Position numbers and translations under genes: made by a program. This document shows, piece after piece, positions 14,244 through 27,500 of a stretch of DNA of 64,000 nucleotides (position 1 is its first letter; each line of letters starts with the position of its first letter). The DNA is from Trema orientale. Its lineage: Eukaryota; Streptophyta; Magnoliopsida; Rosales; Cannabaceae. Location of the stretch: assembly GCA_002914845.1 (NCBI GenBank), contig JXTC01000514.1:62001-126000 (forward strand), read 5' to 3'. Under the pieces are notes generated by a model. That model was not told the DNA's origin and did not search any database. It worked only from the letters and a program-made list of their open reading frames with translations.

Positions 14244-14902
14244 GTGTTTGGTTAGAGGTAATAGATAAAGGAATGGAATGAAATAGAATGAATAGCACTC
14301 ATTCCATTATTTGGTTTGCTTTTTAACTAAAGAAAAGTCATTCATTTGAAATAATAATTCATCTATTTGATAGAATTGTCTTTCATAAATTAAACTAGTT
14401 GAAAGAATATTCCATTCTACCTCTAATTTTAATATGCCATATTTGCCACTTTTTCATCAACAAAATTCAGAACACTAATCCAATGCATACTGTTTATTTT
14501 CATATTTTGTATAATATTAAAATAATACATATTTTGTATAATATTAAAATAATACATCAACCTATTCAGGATTTCTGAAAATAACACATATTCTATTTTT
14601 AAAATTTTTATATTTTTAAAAAAGATTATTCTAATGCAAAAAATATAAATAAATAAATAAATCAATTTTTGTACCAATTTAACATTTGTATCAATTTTCT
14701 AATAGTAAGAGTATTTTCGTTTATATAATGTTAATTTCATTCTGTTCCATAATAAACAAAACATAGTAATTCTCATTCAGATACTAATTCTAACATATCA
14801 ACTAAACAACCAAATCAATTTTTTTTTTCCATTTCATTCCTATATTTATTTCATTCCTATTACCATTCCTTGCTTTTCCATTTTCGTTTAGCAACCAAAC
14901 GC
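14244..14902. mobile_element. MITE-like element with GTTTGGTT ends
   Basis: The left end reads TGTTTGGTTAGAGG and the right end AGCAACCAAACGCA, so GTTTGGTT is inverted at the two ends. The interior carries GGAATG/CATTCC words near each end, as in the elements at 4.9 kb and 57.4 kb. No target duplication could be fixed and no transposase frame is present. Confidence 0.5.
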
Positions 14903-16278
14903 AAGTGTCTTTTCTCACTCTTACTTTGCTTCTGATTTCGTGGTTCCAAACTGTTTTGATACTGATTTTGTTTTATATGTGCGGATTTGCGTGCAGGGTG
15001 GAGGGAAGAAGGGGCATGTGGGGCCGCTGCACCTCTCAATTTTAAAAAATTAAGCTATACCCTTATTTAATTAGCACTTGGGCCCTTTTTTTATTTTTAG
15101 GTTTTAAATTTCACATATGAATTTTTCAAAAATTCAATTTACACCCTCATTCAGTCACCAATTTTTCCAACTTAAGTTTTTAATGTCTAAATCTTACATA
15201 TGAATTTTTTAGAAGTTCAAGTGACATGTCCCTCTTTGCTAATTAAAATTTCAATTATGCCCTTATTTTGTACAAATAAATCTAAATAACTATTAAATAA
15301 TTACATTTATTTATTTTTTCTTTTTACAAAGATAGAACTCAGGAAAAAAAAAGGGTTCAAAGAAATTTTTTTCGTCTTAATAAGATGCCCCCACTCAAAA
15401 AAGTTTCTGGGTTCGCCAGCAGTGCATGTACATGTAGTATGGGATTCTGGTATCTTTATCTTCTAATTGGGTTGTAGAATTGTACTCTAGTATCGTGTTG
15501 ATCTTCATTAGTTTTTATAATAAATCAAATATCATAAATACTTGACCACAAGAATCTATGTCACTTGAAAAAAAGTCCGAATAATACCAACAAAGAGATT
15601 GTTGCTTTTTTTTTTTAGACTTTATTGTCTCCCCAAGTGATTTTATTATTTCTCATTTGTGATCGTTTAATGTCTCTTCTTGGAGGGAGTTTAATCTAGT
15701 ATTTCCGTACAAATTTTTTATCAATTCTATTGTGCAAGTATATATATATATATATGGGTGATGTTTCAATGGAGTTTTTTGTTTTTGCTCCATGGATGGG
15801 TACTCTAATTTGGGCTGTTAGATTTTAATCTAATGGTTATAATAATATTAGTAATTTTATAAAAAAAGAAAAATCTAATTAATGCGTATATGTATAGAAA
15901 GTTATTTATGATTAAAAATATTGGCAATCTGTTTATGACCTATGAGTTAGATTTTTTTTCAGAATCATCTTTCCATTATTTTTTTTGTTTTCATTCCCAT
16001 TCCATGTTTGATTCCTATATTTTTAAAATATGGATACAATTTTTCTTTTCATTTTACAACATATTGATTTTTATTTTATTTTTTTATCATTAATATCTTT
16101 TCTTTTTTTATATATAGTACGTATCCTATTATATATATATAGTACGTATCCTATTATATATATATATAGAGTATGTATCTTATTGTTTAAAAAAAACAAA
16201 AGCAGTGAGAAGATTAATATTAATCGTGCACATCCTTCATCTCTTTATGATTAATTGGTCCTGTACAATTAGTGAGAG
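14903..16278. other. AT-rich spacer with worn repeat debris
   Basis: No gene is supported. At 14990-15420 there is a GGGGCATGTGGGGCC-type stretch followed by repeated TTTTTCAAAAATTCA-like words, which resembles the tail of an old transposon, but no ends or coding part can be named. The rest is low-complexity T- and AT-rich DNA. Confidence 0.45.
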
Positions 16279-16288
16279 TTTATTCTAA

Positions 16289-16459
16289 GGGGATAGCTAC
16301 AGTAGGGGCGTCCCTACGTAGGGTCATGCCTTAATTATCGTTAGATGGGAATCTGTGAAGAATAACGAGAATCTGTAGAGAATCTATTTATATACAGATT
16401 TCCATCCAACGGTGAATAGACAGGGCCCTACGTAGGAGTGCCCCTACTGTAGACGCGCC
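16289..16459. mobile_element. 171-bp palindromic MITE with 10-bp target duplication
   Basis: TTTATTCTAA is repeated exactly at 16279-16288 and 16460-16469. Inside it, CTACAGTAGGGGC plus CCTACGTAGGG is inverted at the two ends, and ACAGATTTCCAT-type words pair in the interior, so nearly the whole element can fold on itself. The long target duplication and terminal inverted repeats fit a MULE-type MITE. No coding capacity. Confidence 0.85.
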
Positions 16460-16672
16460 TTTATTCTAAATAACAAATGCATGCAACTATAAATTTACTT
16501 TTTTCTAAAAGAAAAAAAAAAGAATGCATCACTTTAGCTTCATCTATTACAAAATGAAATGAATAACCATAATGAACCTTAAAAAAATAAATAAAATGAA
16601 TAATCATAATTTAAATTAGTTTTTTCTTTTTCACATTATATCATACAATATAATCTATATTAGAACATCTAA

Positions 16673-17031
16673 ATTCACACGAGAGCATAATGTTTAAAAC
16701 AATGAAAATGTGATTGAAGTATATATATATATATATTTTTAACAAAATATTATTTGCCTTAGTTAGTAGCCTAGTTATCAATTTAATGTATTACACATAA
16801 AAATGCATACTTTTGAATATACAACCCAATTACATTGTTCTATTAAATTCACACGAGAACATAATATTTAAAACAATGAAAACGTGATTAAAGAGTTAAA
16901 AAAAAATATTAGTACATATTTTTTGTTTTTATTTAATAAAACATTATTTGCCTTAGTTGGTAGCCTAGTTATCAATTTAATGTATTGTACATAAACATGC
17001 ATACTCTTGAATATTAAAACCTAATTACATT
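16673..17031. repeat. Tandem duplication, period 174 bp
   Basis: Copy one starts at 16673 and copy two at 16847; both begin ATTCACACGAGA and share TTTAAAACAATGAAAA, ATTATTTGCCTTAGTT and GTAGCCTAGTTATCAATTT. They differ by scattered substitutions and small length changes in T/A runs. Non-coding. Confidence 0.85.
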
Positions 17032-18660
17032 CATATGTATATATAGTAATTTTAAATGAAAAAAACAAATATACATCATCATTAATGAATTTTAAAGATG
17101 ATTAATTTTAGAAAAAGATTAAAGTAGAATAAAATTAATAAGAGGAAAAAAAAACTTACATATGATTAATAGAAGTACCTATAGATGTCATTTTTCAATG
17201 AAATTCATAAGTAACTTTACTTTGTACATGATTTTATAGATGAGTATTTTAGTTTACATCAATTGATTAAAATCACAGACATATATCAATAGATTAGAAA
17301 TATGGACTTGTGTCTGGTGGAAAATGGTAGTTTAAATAAGTTTTGATCCAAATATTACTCGTTGTGGCTGTTTAGTTGAGTAATAATATGTTATACTCTA
17401 CATGATCACTTTTTCTAATATTCAGAATTATCAAAATAGTGTACAGGTAGTTCTGCTCACTTTTCGTTACTCTCAAGAAAAAATGATATGAGTAAAACTA
17501 ACTTGGGCTAAAATGACTTTTTTGTGCGTTCTCTTGATATTCACTTTTTTAGGAGTATTAAAGACATCTTGACCTATAGTCAAGAATTTCTTAACCATCA
17601 AAAACTCTTAAATAATGATGTTTTCATAATCAGGAATCTCTTAACTATAAGATTAAGATCGAGGCATTGACACTTCTAAAAATGTCATTAGAAAAAATTT
17701 GCAAAAACTCTTTTAGGCCCAAGTTAGTCATACCCATAACATTTTCTCTTACTCTTAAAATGTATCTAATAGGCTAATGAGTTTTCTTGGCCTTTGGAAC
17801 TATTATTATTATTATTATTATTCTCATGGAGTCATAAATAGGTGCAATCATTAAAAAATTTGCTTTGATATGAAACTTGATGTTTTTTATAATCTTAGTC
17901 TACGTATGTATTAAATTCATTTTTATAATTTCAGAATAGATAAAACAATAAAATACGATCTTTAAAAAAAATAATATAATACTAATCGTGTATTTTTTTA
18001 AGGGAACTAACGTTTTTGTTTTAGCATAGCTAACGTTTTTTTTAAAGAACTAACGTGATTTTTTTTAATCATGATTAACATGTATATGATCCCAAAAAAT
18101 AAAACTAACTAATGGTTTATTTGTTAAAATTTGAAAACATAGATATCCTTAAAACAATAATTAAAAAAAAAAAACTAAACGTGTATCTCAAATGTATTTG
18201 GTCCAAAAAAAACATATTGATCATTAGACATATATATTATATAAGTGGCAGTTATTTGATTCACTTGATTTTGTTTTTCTCTGTACAAATAATATCCCGA
18301 TATTTATGTAAGAAGAAATCCAAATATGTAGATTCCAGAAACAAAATTAATAAGTTACACGTATCTATTTTTAGTTTGATAAGAAAAAAGAATAATTAAA
18401 TTTCACCAATCTGGCCAGAATGACGTATCAACTGGTAAAAGAGAAATTCTAATTCAATGGAAAGAGAATTTTTTAAAAAATTGGAATGAGAATGAATGTA
18501 GGTAAAAATGACTTGCTATTGCAAGTCATTTTCAATTTGGTCAAAATATCCATCCATAAAGCAAAAACAAGAAACTTCATTGAAACATGACCCATATATA
18601 TATATATATAAGTTCCGAAGAACTTAATATGCGTAAAATAACATAGAAAAGAAAATAGAA
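17032..18660. other. AT-rich spacer
   Basis: No gene or clear element was seen. There is a short ATT microsatellite near 17804-17822 and several poly-A/T runs. Short open frames here, such as 18112-18399, are Lys/Ile-rich translations of AT-rich DNA. Confidence 0.5.
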
Positions 18661-18664
18661 AAGA

Positions 18665-18699
18665 CCGAAGGGGGGAGATTCATAGATCTCCCCCTTCGG
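18665..18699. other. GC-rich hairpin
   Basis: CCGAAGGGGGGAGAT at 18665-18679 pairs with ATCTCCCCCTTCGG at 18686-18699 around a 6-base loop, with one unpaired G. It stands alone in AT-rich DNA about 600 bp before the ABC1K9-like start codon. No run of T follows that would suggest a Pol III terminator. Confidence 0.75.
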
Positions 18700-19288
18700 A
18701 ATAGTGCTTTTACATTTGCATTTATATGCTGCTATTAGATAGCAATTCAACTATCAAATTCAAAACATCATTATATAGTAAATGTTAAAGCAATGAGGCT
18801 TTGTATTGTGATTATTCTTTTTTAATATTATGGTGAGCCATTTATACTTGGTTAAAAAATCATCTTTCTTCGACTAGTTCAGTCTGACACAAATGACAAG
18901 TCTTTGTTTTGTTTGTTTTCGGAAAGAATAATGATAAGATATTTGTTCCCCGGCGAGGGTTGTCCGTTAAAACAGGGTGCCAGCAGTGAACTGCTCCGCT
19001 ACGTGGCATCATTACTTTCACGAAAACTTTTAAGGAACAAAACGTCGTCGCTACGGGTTGACAACAAACAATATCAGGGGAAACTGGAGAGCAATGAAAA
19101 AAAAAAAAAAAAGAAAAAAGAAAAAAGGGAAAATAAAAAACATGGTCTTACATCTCGTCCTCCTCTTCCATATGTAATGGTGTAATACTACATACACTTC
19201 TGAAAGAGAGAGATTTCATATATTTTTGGTAAGTTATTTTAAGTAAAACATAAGAGCAGAGCATCAGCTGAGAATAGAATAGGAAATT
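18700..19288 (+). promoter_or_regulatory. Upstream region and 5' leader of the ABC1K9-like gene
   Basis: This is the space between the hairpin and the ATG at 19289. It holds an A-rich run near 19097-19140 and a purine-rich leader (GAAAGAGAGAGA near 19203). The start codon context AATTATGGCGGC fits a plant start. No TATA box could be chosen confidently. Confidence 0.4.
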
Positions 19289-22200
19289 ATGGCGGCTGTA
19301 TCAGCACTCAGAGGTGGTCGTTTGCCTCTGTTTCATCATCATGGTCAAATGGGCAGTTGGGGTTCGTTAAGATTAAGGAAACAGCTCAACTTTGGCTCAA
19401 ACTCAAAGGGTTTCACTCTTTTCGCTCGCTATTCACAAGCTCAGGAGGATCTTTTCTCCTCTTCTCGTCTCCAAGGTGCTTCCTTTCTCTGAACTCTCTA
19501 CTCCATTTGGATTAATGGGTTTTTGCTCAGTTTTCTGAATTTTGCCCCCTTTTTTTTTTTGACCCAACAACTGAAAAATGCCCATATCGAAGTATTATCG
19601 TATTTGATTAATTAGCTTGGCCAAACTATTAAGCTCGGAATTTGTTGTTCTTATTATTCTCAGATAGCATAGAGAACCTGCCTAAACTGGTTGAGGATAT
19701 AGTCCAGACATCAATTAACACAGGTCCACGTGGTGCCCTGAGGATGGCTCAAGGAATTCAAGCTGTGTTAGGGGTGGGTGGGGAATGGCTTGCAGACATG
19801 TCAAAGGTAATAGGAAACTCATCTCTGGTATAGTAATCCCGTTATATATTGTTTAGTTATCAAGGAACTTATACTTGCAATCATGCCTGTATAGAGGCCT
19901 ATATTGGTTTATAACACTCTTGGTCTGTTGGTCAAATGTGTAAAAGGGAGGTTGGGAACCACTTAATTTACTAAAAATGATAGATCCCATTAATCATGCT
20001 GGATTTTTTCTGGGGCAAAAATGGTTTATTTTTCAAGCTTTAGCAAGAAATAGTTTCAAGGCTTGTAATTTAGGGTGTTCTTTCATTATGTGATAAGGCT
20101 ATCGAATTGATTTCGTCAATATGATGCAAATGAGGGGAATCTTGATAAGAAATTTAGTTTTTTTTTTCTATGATTAAAAAAGAAACAAAGAAATTTTGTT
20201 CCATCATCATGGATATAGTTCAGATCAGTATTTCCTTGTGGACTCTAGTGACAATAGTACCTGGTTTCCTCTGCCAAAGAAGCACTACGTTGGACAGCCT
20301 TATGTTCATCACCTGACTTGGGACTTATCTATTTAGTGTTTCCTTGTTCTCTTTATTTCCTTAGCCACTATATAAATTATGAAGAAATTGACACGGAGAC
20401 TGTGAGCAGAAATAATGTGCAGTTACTTGATATATTTATCATGTTTGTTGTCAAGTACCTTATATCATATTGACAATGCACTTCATATTTTTAGTCAACA
20501 AATTCGTCTGCTGGATTGCCAACTCAAGTTCAGCTTGGATTGCTTTCACCCTTCTATCTGAGGCGATTATTTGAACGCATGGGAGCAACCTATATCAAGT
20601 TAGGTCAGGTAAGTCTTCTATGTCAATTCTCTGTTCTTTATATCTTTATATTCATTGTTATTTTTTCTATTAGTACTTTAAAATGTGTTCTGTCTTTCTT
20701 ACTCTCTGGCTCTCCAATATTTAGTGACTACCATATTTATGCAGTGTACATAGACTCTAATGATAGAGTTGCTTGCCTTTTGTAGTTCATTGCCTCAGCA
20801 CCCACATTATTCCCTCCAGATTACGTCAAGGAATTCCAGAATTGTTTCGATAGAGCTCCTTCAGTTCCCTTTGATGAGATTAAAAGAATACTGCGTGAGG
20901 AATTAGGGAGACCAATAGAAAGTGTTTACGAGTATGTTGACCCGACTCCAATTGCTTCAGCTTCGATAGCCCAAGTCTGTAATTTTTACCCTATCCTGTT
21001 TACTTTTTCTGTATTTTATCTTCAACGCACATCATAATAATCATGCCATTGTACTTAGGTCCATGGTGCAAAGCTCAGAGGCTCCCAGGAGGATGTGGTT
21101 ATCAAGGTCTTAAAACCTGGAATAGAAGATATATTGGTTGCAGATCTGAACTTTGTATACGTTGTTGCTCGTCTTCTGGAGTTTCTGAATCCTGAATTAA
21201 GTCGTACATCACTGGTAAAATGTGGAAAGAAACTTCTCTGTCAATTAACAACTTGAATGCTTATTTCTCAGTGAGAAATAAATCCGTCTCTGATTTAGCT
21301 TTGGCTTGTTTGCACAAAGAAAATAAATTATTAAATTAATTTTGGGTGTCCCTTTAGTTAAGTCACCTGTGAAACTCTTTAATGCGATCAGAAAACTATG
21401 AGGTTCTTCCTATTGTCTCACTGTTAATCAATTATAAAACAGCCAGTTCAGATTGATAGGTGTTGTTCTTTCATATGTTAATATGGACATAGCAAGAAGT
21501 TTCCATTGTAATCTATTCATCCTTTCAGTAGGTTGGTATTGTAAAAGACATCCGAGAGTCCATGCTTGAAGAGGTTGACTTTCAAAAGGAGGCTGCAAAC
21601 ATAGAGTCCTTTAGAAGATATTTGGAAGCAATGGGACTGACACAGCAAGCTACAGCTCCAAAAGTGTATTACCAATGCAGCACTAGGCGTGTTTTGACTA
21701 TGCAGAGGCTATATGGGGTTCCTCTTACTGACCTAGACACAATTAGTTCTCTAGTTCCTAGTCCAGAGACCAGTCTCATAACTGCCCTTAATGTTTGGTA
21801 GGATACCATTTACACAGTACATGGTTTTTAACCTAGCTGTTTATTTTGTCTGAACTTTTATGACTTTCTTTGGTCTGTTATATTCTGCAGGTTTGGCAGT
21901 TTGCTTGCATGTGAAACCTTTCATGCAGATGTACATGCGGGCAATCTGTGGCTATTACGTGATGGCCGCATTGGGTTTCTTGATTTTGGTACATGTTCTC
22001 CCCAAGTTTATACATGTGACACTTCCCTCAGTGATTTCTATTAGCATATAATTCCTGAACTGCATGGAAAGTTAACTGCATAAACATTTGACTCTCAAAA
22101 TATACTTAAATGAGAGACATTAATTTCAGCTAGATGATTATTATTTTGTTGATTTGTGTTTTTAAGTGTTGTGCTTGGTAAAGTTTTTGTTATTGGCTTG

Positions 22201-23559
22201 ACTCTGGGTACCTAGTCACTTCGTGAGTTTTCTTAGTAACCAACTCTGCCTTATACCTTTGTAATGTACGTCATTTGCATGAAAGTTTGTACTGCTAAAA
22301 ATTTGTTTAGACCTTCATTAACTTAGGAAATATCTCTACTTTTACGGCCTCTGAGACAAATGAAAATTCATTTTGCAGGAATTGTTGGCCGTATATCCCC
22401 CAAAACCTGGGCTGCAATGGAAGTGTTTTTGGCATCAATTGCAACTGAAGAGTATGAATCAATGGCTTCTGCCTTGATTGAAATGGGTGCTACAAGCACT
22501 GATGTTGATTCCAAGGCCTTTGCAAGAGACTTGGAAAAGATCTTCTCATCAATTAAGGCAAGTATTACAAATTATGCATGCAAGCTTGATGTTTATTGGA
22601 CATCTTAATGACATGTTACAATTTTGGTTTCTAAGCTGAAACCTTTCTAATATACAAAATTTTAACCATCTCTTCTGCAGGACTTGGATACGGAAGTAGT
22701 TATAGCAACAGCTAGGGGAACAACTACCAGTGCAACTGCTGTTTCTGCTAATGTCATTGTTGATGAGAGGCAGATGAATGCACTTTTCCTCGATGTGGTG
22801 AGCTGTTTGCCTATTTAAATTCTTCACTGCCGCTTAGATTGTTTCATCAGCAACCAAATTGGTTATCTACATAAAGCACAGCCTGGTTTGAACTTCTGTG
22901 ACATGATTATGAAGTTGAAATGATATAGATTCTAAGTTCTACACTTCCATTCTGCCAAAAGAAAATAAAACTGAGTCATCACATGGCTAAGTTAGAGGCA
23001 CTTCTAAGAATGCTGTCAATTTGTTGACTGCCTTAAGGTGGTCATATTTGTACATTTTAATGTTGCTGCATCCCTAGCTATCAAACATTACAACAAATTT
23101 GGACTAGTAATGGGTTGTATCAAGAGAACATTATAAATATATCGGAATTTACAAGATAAAACTAATTATTTGCAATAATGGATATTGTCACGACCCAAAT
23201 CCCGGGCCAGTGGCAGAAGGGGAATTTCACAATGGAAATTCATAATTTATTGTTGAAAAATTTTAGAGATATAGTCAGTAACCCAAAACTTTTAAACAAT
23301 TTGAAACTAAAATTTTGAATCTAGGCAAGGATGTGGTCATGTTGTCATAAGCTAAATGATGTTTTCTCTTGATTGACAGGTTCGAGTTAGTGAGTCATAT
23401 GGATTGAAATTTCCAAGGGAGTTTGCTCTTCTCATGAAGCAGTTACTATATTTTGACCGGTACACCCGATTGTTGGCACCAAATATGAACATGCTCCAGG
23501 ACCAGAGAATCTCCATTGTTTCAAATCGGAGGAGCAACTCCAGGAATAACTTCAGATAG
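19289..23559 (+). CDS. ABC1K9: Chloroplast ABC1/UbiB-family atypical kinase (ABC1K9-like)
   Basis: Ten exons chain in phase: 19289-19475, 19664-19806, 20495-20608, 20786-20974, 21059-21214, 21532-21797, 21891-21988, 22379-22557, 22681-22797, 23380-23559 (1,629 nt, 542 aa). The N-terminus is Arg/Ser-rich without acids early on, as in a plastid transit peptide. Family hallmarks are the KLGQ motif (145-148), the Ala/Ser-rich loop ASASIAQVH (about 205-213) that replaces the Gly loop, an active-site Lys in VVIKV (227), the catalytic loop HADVHAGN (363-370) and DFG (383-385). The whole protein matches, from memory, Arabidopsis At5g05200. Plant ABC1Ks sit on plastoglobules or envelopes and affect prenyl-lipid/quinone metabolism; the substrate here is unknown. 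All introns are GT-AG except the one after exon 8 (GC-AG). It converges on the EDR4-like gene. Confidence 0.94.
22558..22680 (+). other. GC-AG intron in the ABC1K9-like gene
   Basis: The exon ends AAG and is followed by GCAAGT; the next exon starts GACTTGG after TTCTGCAG. Using the nearby GT (GTATTA) instead would shift the frame and meet an in-frame TAG within about a dozen codons. The GC donor keeps the conserved sequence running through, and AAG|GCAAGT is the usual strong context for GC donors. Confidence 0.88.
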
Positions 23560-24508
23560 AAGTTGCAAATGTATTGCTCAGACGTACGGATAAAAAATAA
23601 GCATATACTTATAGTGCGTGTAAATACAAATAAAAGTACTTGGAGAGTTGGGAATAACATACAGTAGGAACATGAATACAGCAGTAAAGCCTTGTGCTTA
23701 CATGCCTTAGGAAAAGAGACTATAATTTTGGGTTATGAATCTGGTTGTTAGTTTGGTCAATTTTAGTACTTTCCCACCAATTGTAGGCGGTACCCGACCA
23801 TTACCCTTCTATTTAATGTCCTTGAAATTGTACTGCATTATTCATTGTGGGAATGAGAAAACACTCTATAAGTTCTGTCTCACTACATTTTTCAATATGA
23901 GAAAACCTTCGCTGTAATTTCTCTCTCTCTCTACACAACCCTTTTTATGAGTTCTCTCCACCCGTTTTAACGTTGATACAAAAACCCTTTTTATGAGTTC
24001 TATCATATGTTGTTTTAAAGAACAAAATGGTACAGGATAATGTTCTGTAATTATGTTAGCAACCAAAGATATAATATTACAAAAGTAGGATAATAATTGA
24101 TAGCATCATTAAAAGAAAAATGATAATAAATATGCTTGGGTAGAAGGAAAGTAACATTCTAAAACCCCGGATTCTGGCAATTTTTTCTTTGATATAATGC
24201 TGAACCATAAACAAACATTTCCTGAACTACAGAATGAAAAAAAGTTCTCACTATAGAGGATGTAATTACTATACACAAACAAATAAAATAAATCGGAACC
24301 TTTACGTTTTTGTATATACAAAACTGAAACACTCATTATCTAATCTTACACTTCTTTGTAGCGATCACAAGTATACACCACCGAGGCAATATATAAGGAA
24401 AATGTCGATGCCCTTGAACCAAAAACTTTGGCTATTCTCCAAAATGTAGTTTGCAGGACAAACAAAGTTCTCTTCGTGAATTCCAAACCATTCGTGGACA
24501 AGTTTCTT
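23560..24508. other. Convergent intergenic region (3' UTRs)
   Basis: These 949 bp separate the stop of the ABC1K9-like gene from the stop of the EDR4-like gene. They should hold both 3' UTRs. A CT-rich run lies at 23920-23933. No open frame here is convincing. Confidence 0.6.
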
Positions 24509-27500
24509 TCAGTTCTTGTCTCGCTTTTCTTTTGGCATAGAGTATGAAGTACTTGCCCCTCGGCCAGATGGATCTGAGCCAAATATTACTTCACTTGGTG
24601 AAGAATACCCCATGAGTCGATGAAGTGGTGAAGTTGATCTTGGTGGCAGCTCCTCAATTTCTGTGGATAAATTTTGTGGCTTGGGTATGTTAGGAGCAGG
24701 CCCGGAGAATGCATATAGAGACTTATTTTTCCCTTGAGCGTGTGCTCGAATAAACTCCTTTCTATCTCTTGTAAGATCGAAAGAATCTTGTGACATTCTC
24801 TTGTCAACTGTACTTCCCCTTGGAGTGTGAAAAGGTGTGGAGGAAGCAGGATCTCCTTCAGTGGACCCGCTTTTGCGGTAAGAGAGTCCATAATCATCAG
24901 AACATGACACAGGATCAGCATGTGGAGTTTGAGAAGTTGAAGCCACATTTCTCCTATCTATATCATCACCATAGTCCTCAGCTTCACTTGGTGGTGGAGG
25001 GTCTACATTAACTTCGTATCGAACAATATGAGATCCCTTTTGAAGGGAGAATTTAAGTACCTCCAAACAAGCACCACATCTCAACCGATGGCACTTCTTT
25101 TTAAAGAGGAGAAAATCTGCAGGTAGCTGCAGAAGTTTGAAACAGTTGTAACAAACCATGAAAGGTGCTCCTCCAGCAATGGGCCGGAAATGGCGCTTAG
25201 CTGAATGATGTTTTTCCCTCCAATAATTTGTCATGTCTTGACTTCTCCTGCGCTGATCATCAGACTGTATTTCATGTCCCCATGGAGGATATTCGGAGCC
25301 AACACTCCACTGAGGGCTTGACGGGCAAGAGCTATAGCATGTGCAGTAGTTGTGACCAGGATGGATCCTGCATTGTCCACTAGTGTTGTAATGTGAGGGT
25401 GGAGGTAACTGTGCTGAGCGCTGCCAATTTGGCGGACAGCAATGCGAACGGGAGGGATCATATTGACTACTACTGCTAGTTGCCTCACCTGAAAAGGGTA
25501 TCTTCTTGAACCTACGCCGATGAGAACTGTTGCTTGCAGCCCCATATCTTCCAGAATACCTTGGATAATTTGAATGATGAAAACGTTCCTCCATGAGCGG
25601 TTCGTAGTTATGGTACCTGGGGATATATCTTTCCTTACTAGAGAGTCCTGAAGTCCTGTCGTTTTCCTTATCATGCAAAGAGTAATTATTGTTAAGTCGA
25701 TCCTGCAATTCAAGAACCATTGTCAGCAGTCTCATCTTGACCTGTTCTGGGTCCTCAAACCGGTCATATGATTGAAAGCTGGAATGGCGGTGGAACTCGT
25801 CATGCAATTGACTGGAAGGACGCCTGTTCTCATAGCTTGCTCTGGAACTCATTCGATGGAAAAAGGAACTAGGTTGTTGATGTTCAGGTCTCTCTAATCT
25901 CCAATTTTGAACAGTTCTTTCATGCCTAGCAGGTTCTAGAAATTCATCCCGATCCCACCTGCTATTTTTCGTGGAATGTTTCTTCTTATCTGACCAGGAA
26001 GGCCTTGCTTGATGTTGCATTTCAGGATCCCTGCTCATCATGGTTCGTGCTGGTTTTTTTTCTCTTCTGGTCCGTTCTTCAGAATGTAGAAAGTGTGCAG
26101 CCTTGTATGTATTTTCAAATGAGTGCAAATGGCGGTGAAGGAATTTATCGTCCATTCCGTCATAAGACGAGATACTGCCATCATATGCATGAGAGCTCCT
26201 TGTTGGGGACTTGGACATTTCTCCAAGAGTACCACTAAGCTCAGAGCTGGGTATGAGTTCTTCAGATCTCAGATGACCAAAGCCCTGGTGAACAGTTTTC
26301 CGAGGTTGCTTCAGTTGTCCACTAGGAGAAGATATACGAGTATCTGGTGCAAAGCTTTGACTCATATGAGAAGTGGGACTCGAACCATTTCCCATTGTAG
26401 CCACAGAGTTGACAGCTTTCGAGCTTCTAACATTAGAATCAGAACCAATCTTGTTGCTGGTGTGTACTATATTTTCTTCTGCTAGTGGAAAGCTCTCATC
26501 ATCAACTGGCACTTCTAAATCCGCTCTGGCTGGAGCCAATGACTCATTCTCCTCACTAATAAATTTCTCATTTTGGTTTTGAGCGAATTCATCATTTTTC
26601 TTTTCAGAGAACTCCTCATTTTCGTTACAAGAAGCCTGAATGCATTCCTCATTTCCATTACAAGCAACTTCCTGAGTAAATTCCTCACTCTCAATTTGAG
26701 CAAACTCCTGAGAAAATTCCTCATTTTCCTTGTGAGCCTCACTCTCCTTACGAGCAAATTCCTCATTTTCACTGCGAGCAAACTGCTCGCTATCGGTATG
26801 AGCAAATTCCTCAATGTCACTGTGGGCAAGCTCCTCATTCCCATGAACCTCACACTTTTCAATTTTATTATGAGCAATCTCCTCCTCATTATGAGCAAAT
26901 TCCTCAGTGTCACTCTCCTCATTCCCATTAACCTCACACTCCTCAATTTCATTAGGAGCAATCTCCTCCTCATCATGGGCAAATTCCTCAATGTCACTGT
27001 GGGCAAGCTCCTCATTCCCATTAGCCTTACACTCCTCAATCTCGTTATAAGCAATCTCCTCCTCCTGCTCACTATCAGCTAAGTCCTTCTCCTTATGGGT
27101 TAACTCCTCATTCCCACTAGCAAACACCTCGTTCTCATTATCAGCAAGCTCGTCATTCTCATTAAGAGCAAACTCCTCGTTCTTATTATCAACGAACTCA
27201 GTTGGTGAAAAGACTTCATTTGAAGCTTCAGATCCTTCAACATCGCAATCTGAAGACTCGCGGTGATGAGTCCCATTGTTCTGGATTTCCCTTGGTACAT
27301 TCAAATCCCCAAGCTGCTCACCATCAAAATCCTCGGAATTTCTTTGATCCCTCTCATTGATTTGGGATGAAGAGCATTCTCCTGAGCCAGGAATAACATC
27401 CTTATTACTTGAGGTGGGTTCTTCTTTACCTTCATGAACATTATCCTTTCGATTCTCCGGAGCCGCATCCGCATCATTTAAACCAGATCCCGTGCTTCTA

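Noticed and set aside
16673-17031. A CRISPR-like array
   Set aside because: It is two copies of a 174-bp unit in a plant nuclear context; there are no short spaced repeats here or anywhere in the window.
23169-23330. Start of a Gypsy-type LTR (TGTCACGACCC) in the last ABC1K9 intron
   Set aside because: The opening phrase is suggestive, but I found no second LTR, no LTR end and no target duplication.
26573-27082. A 169-codon open frame on the plus strand
   Set aside because: It is antisense to the acidic repeat of the EDR4-like gene; repetition keeps several frames open, and its product is a Leu/Ile-rich artefact.
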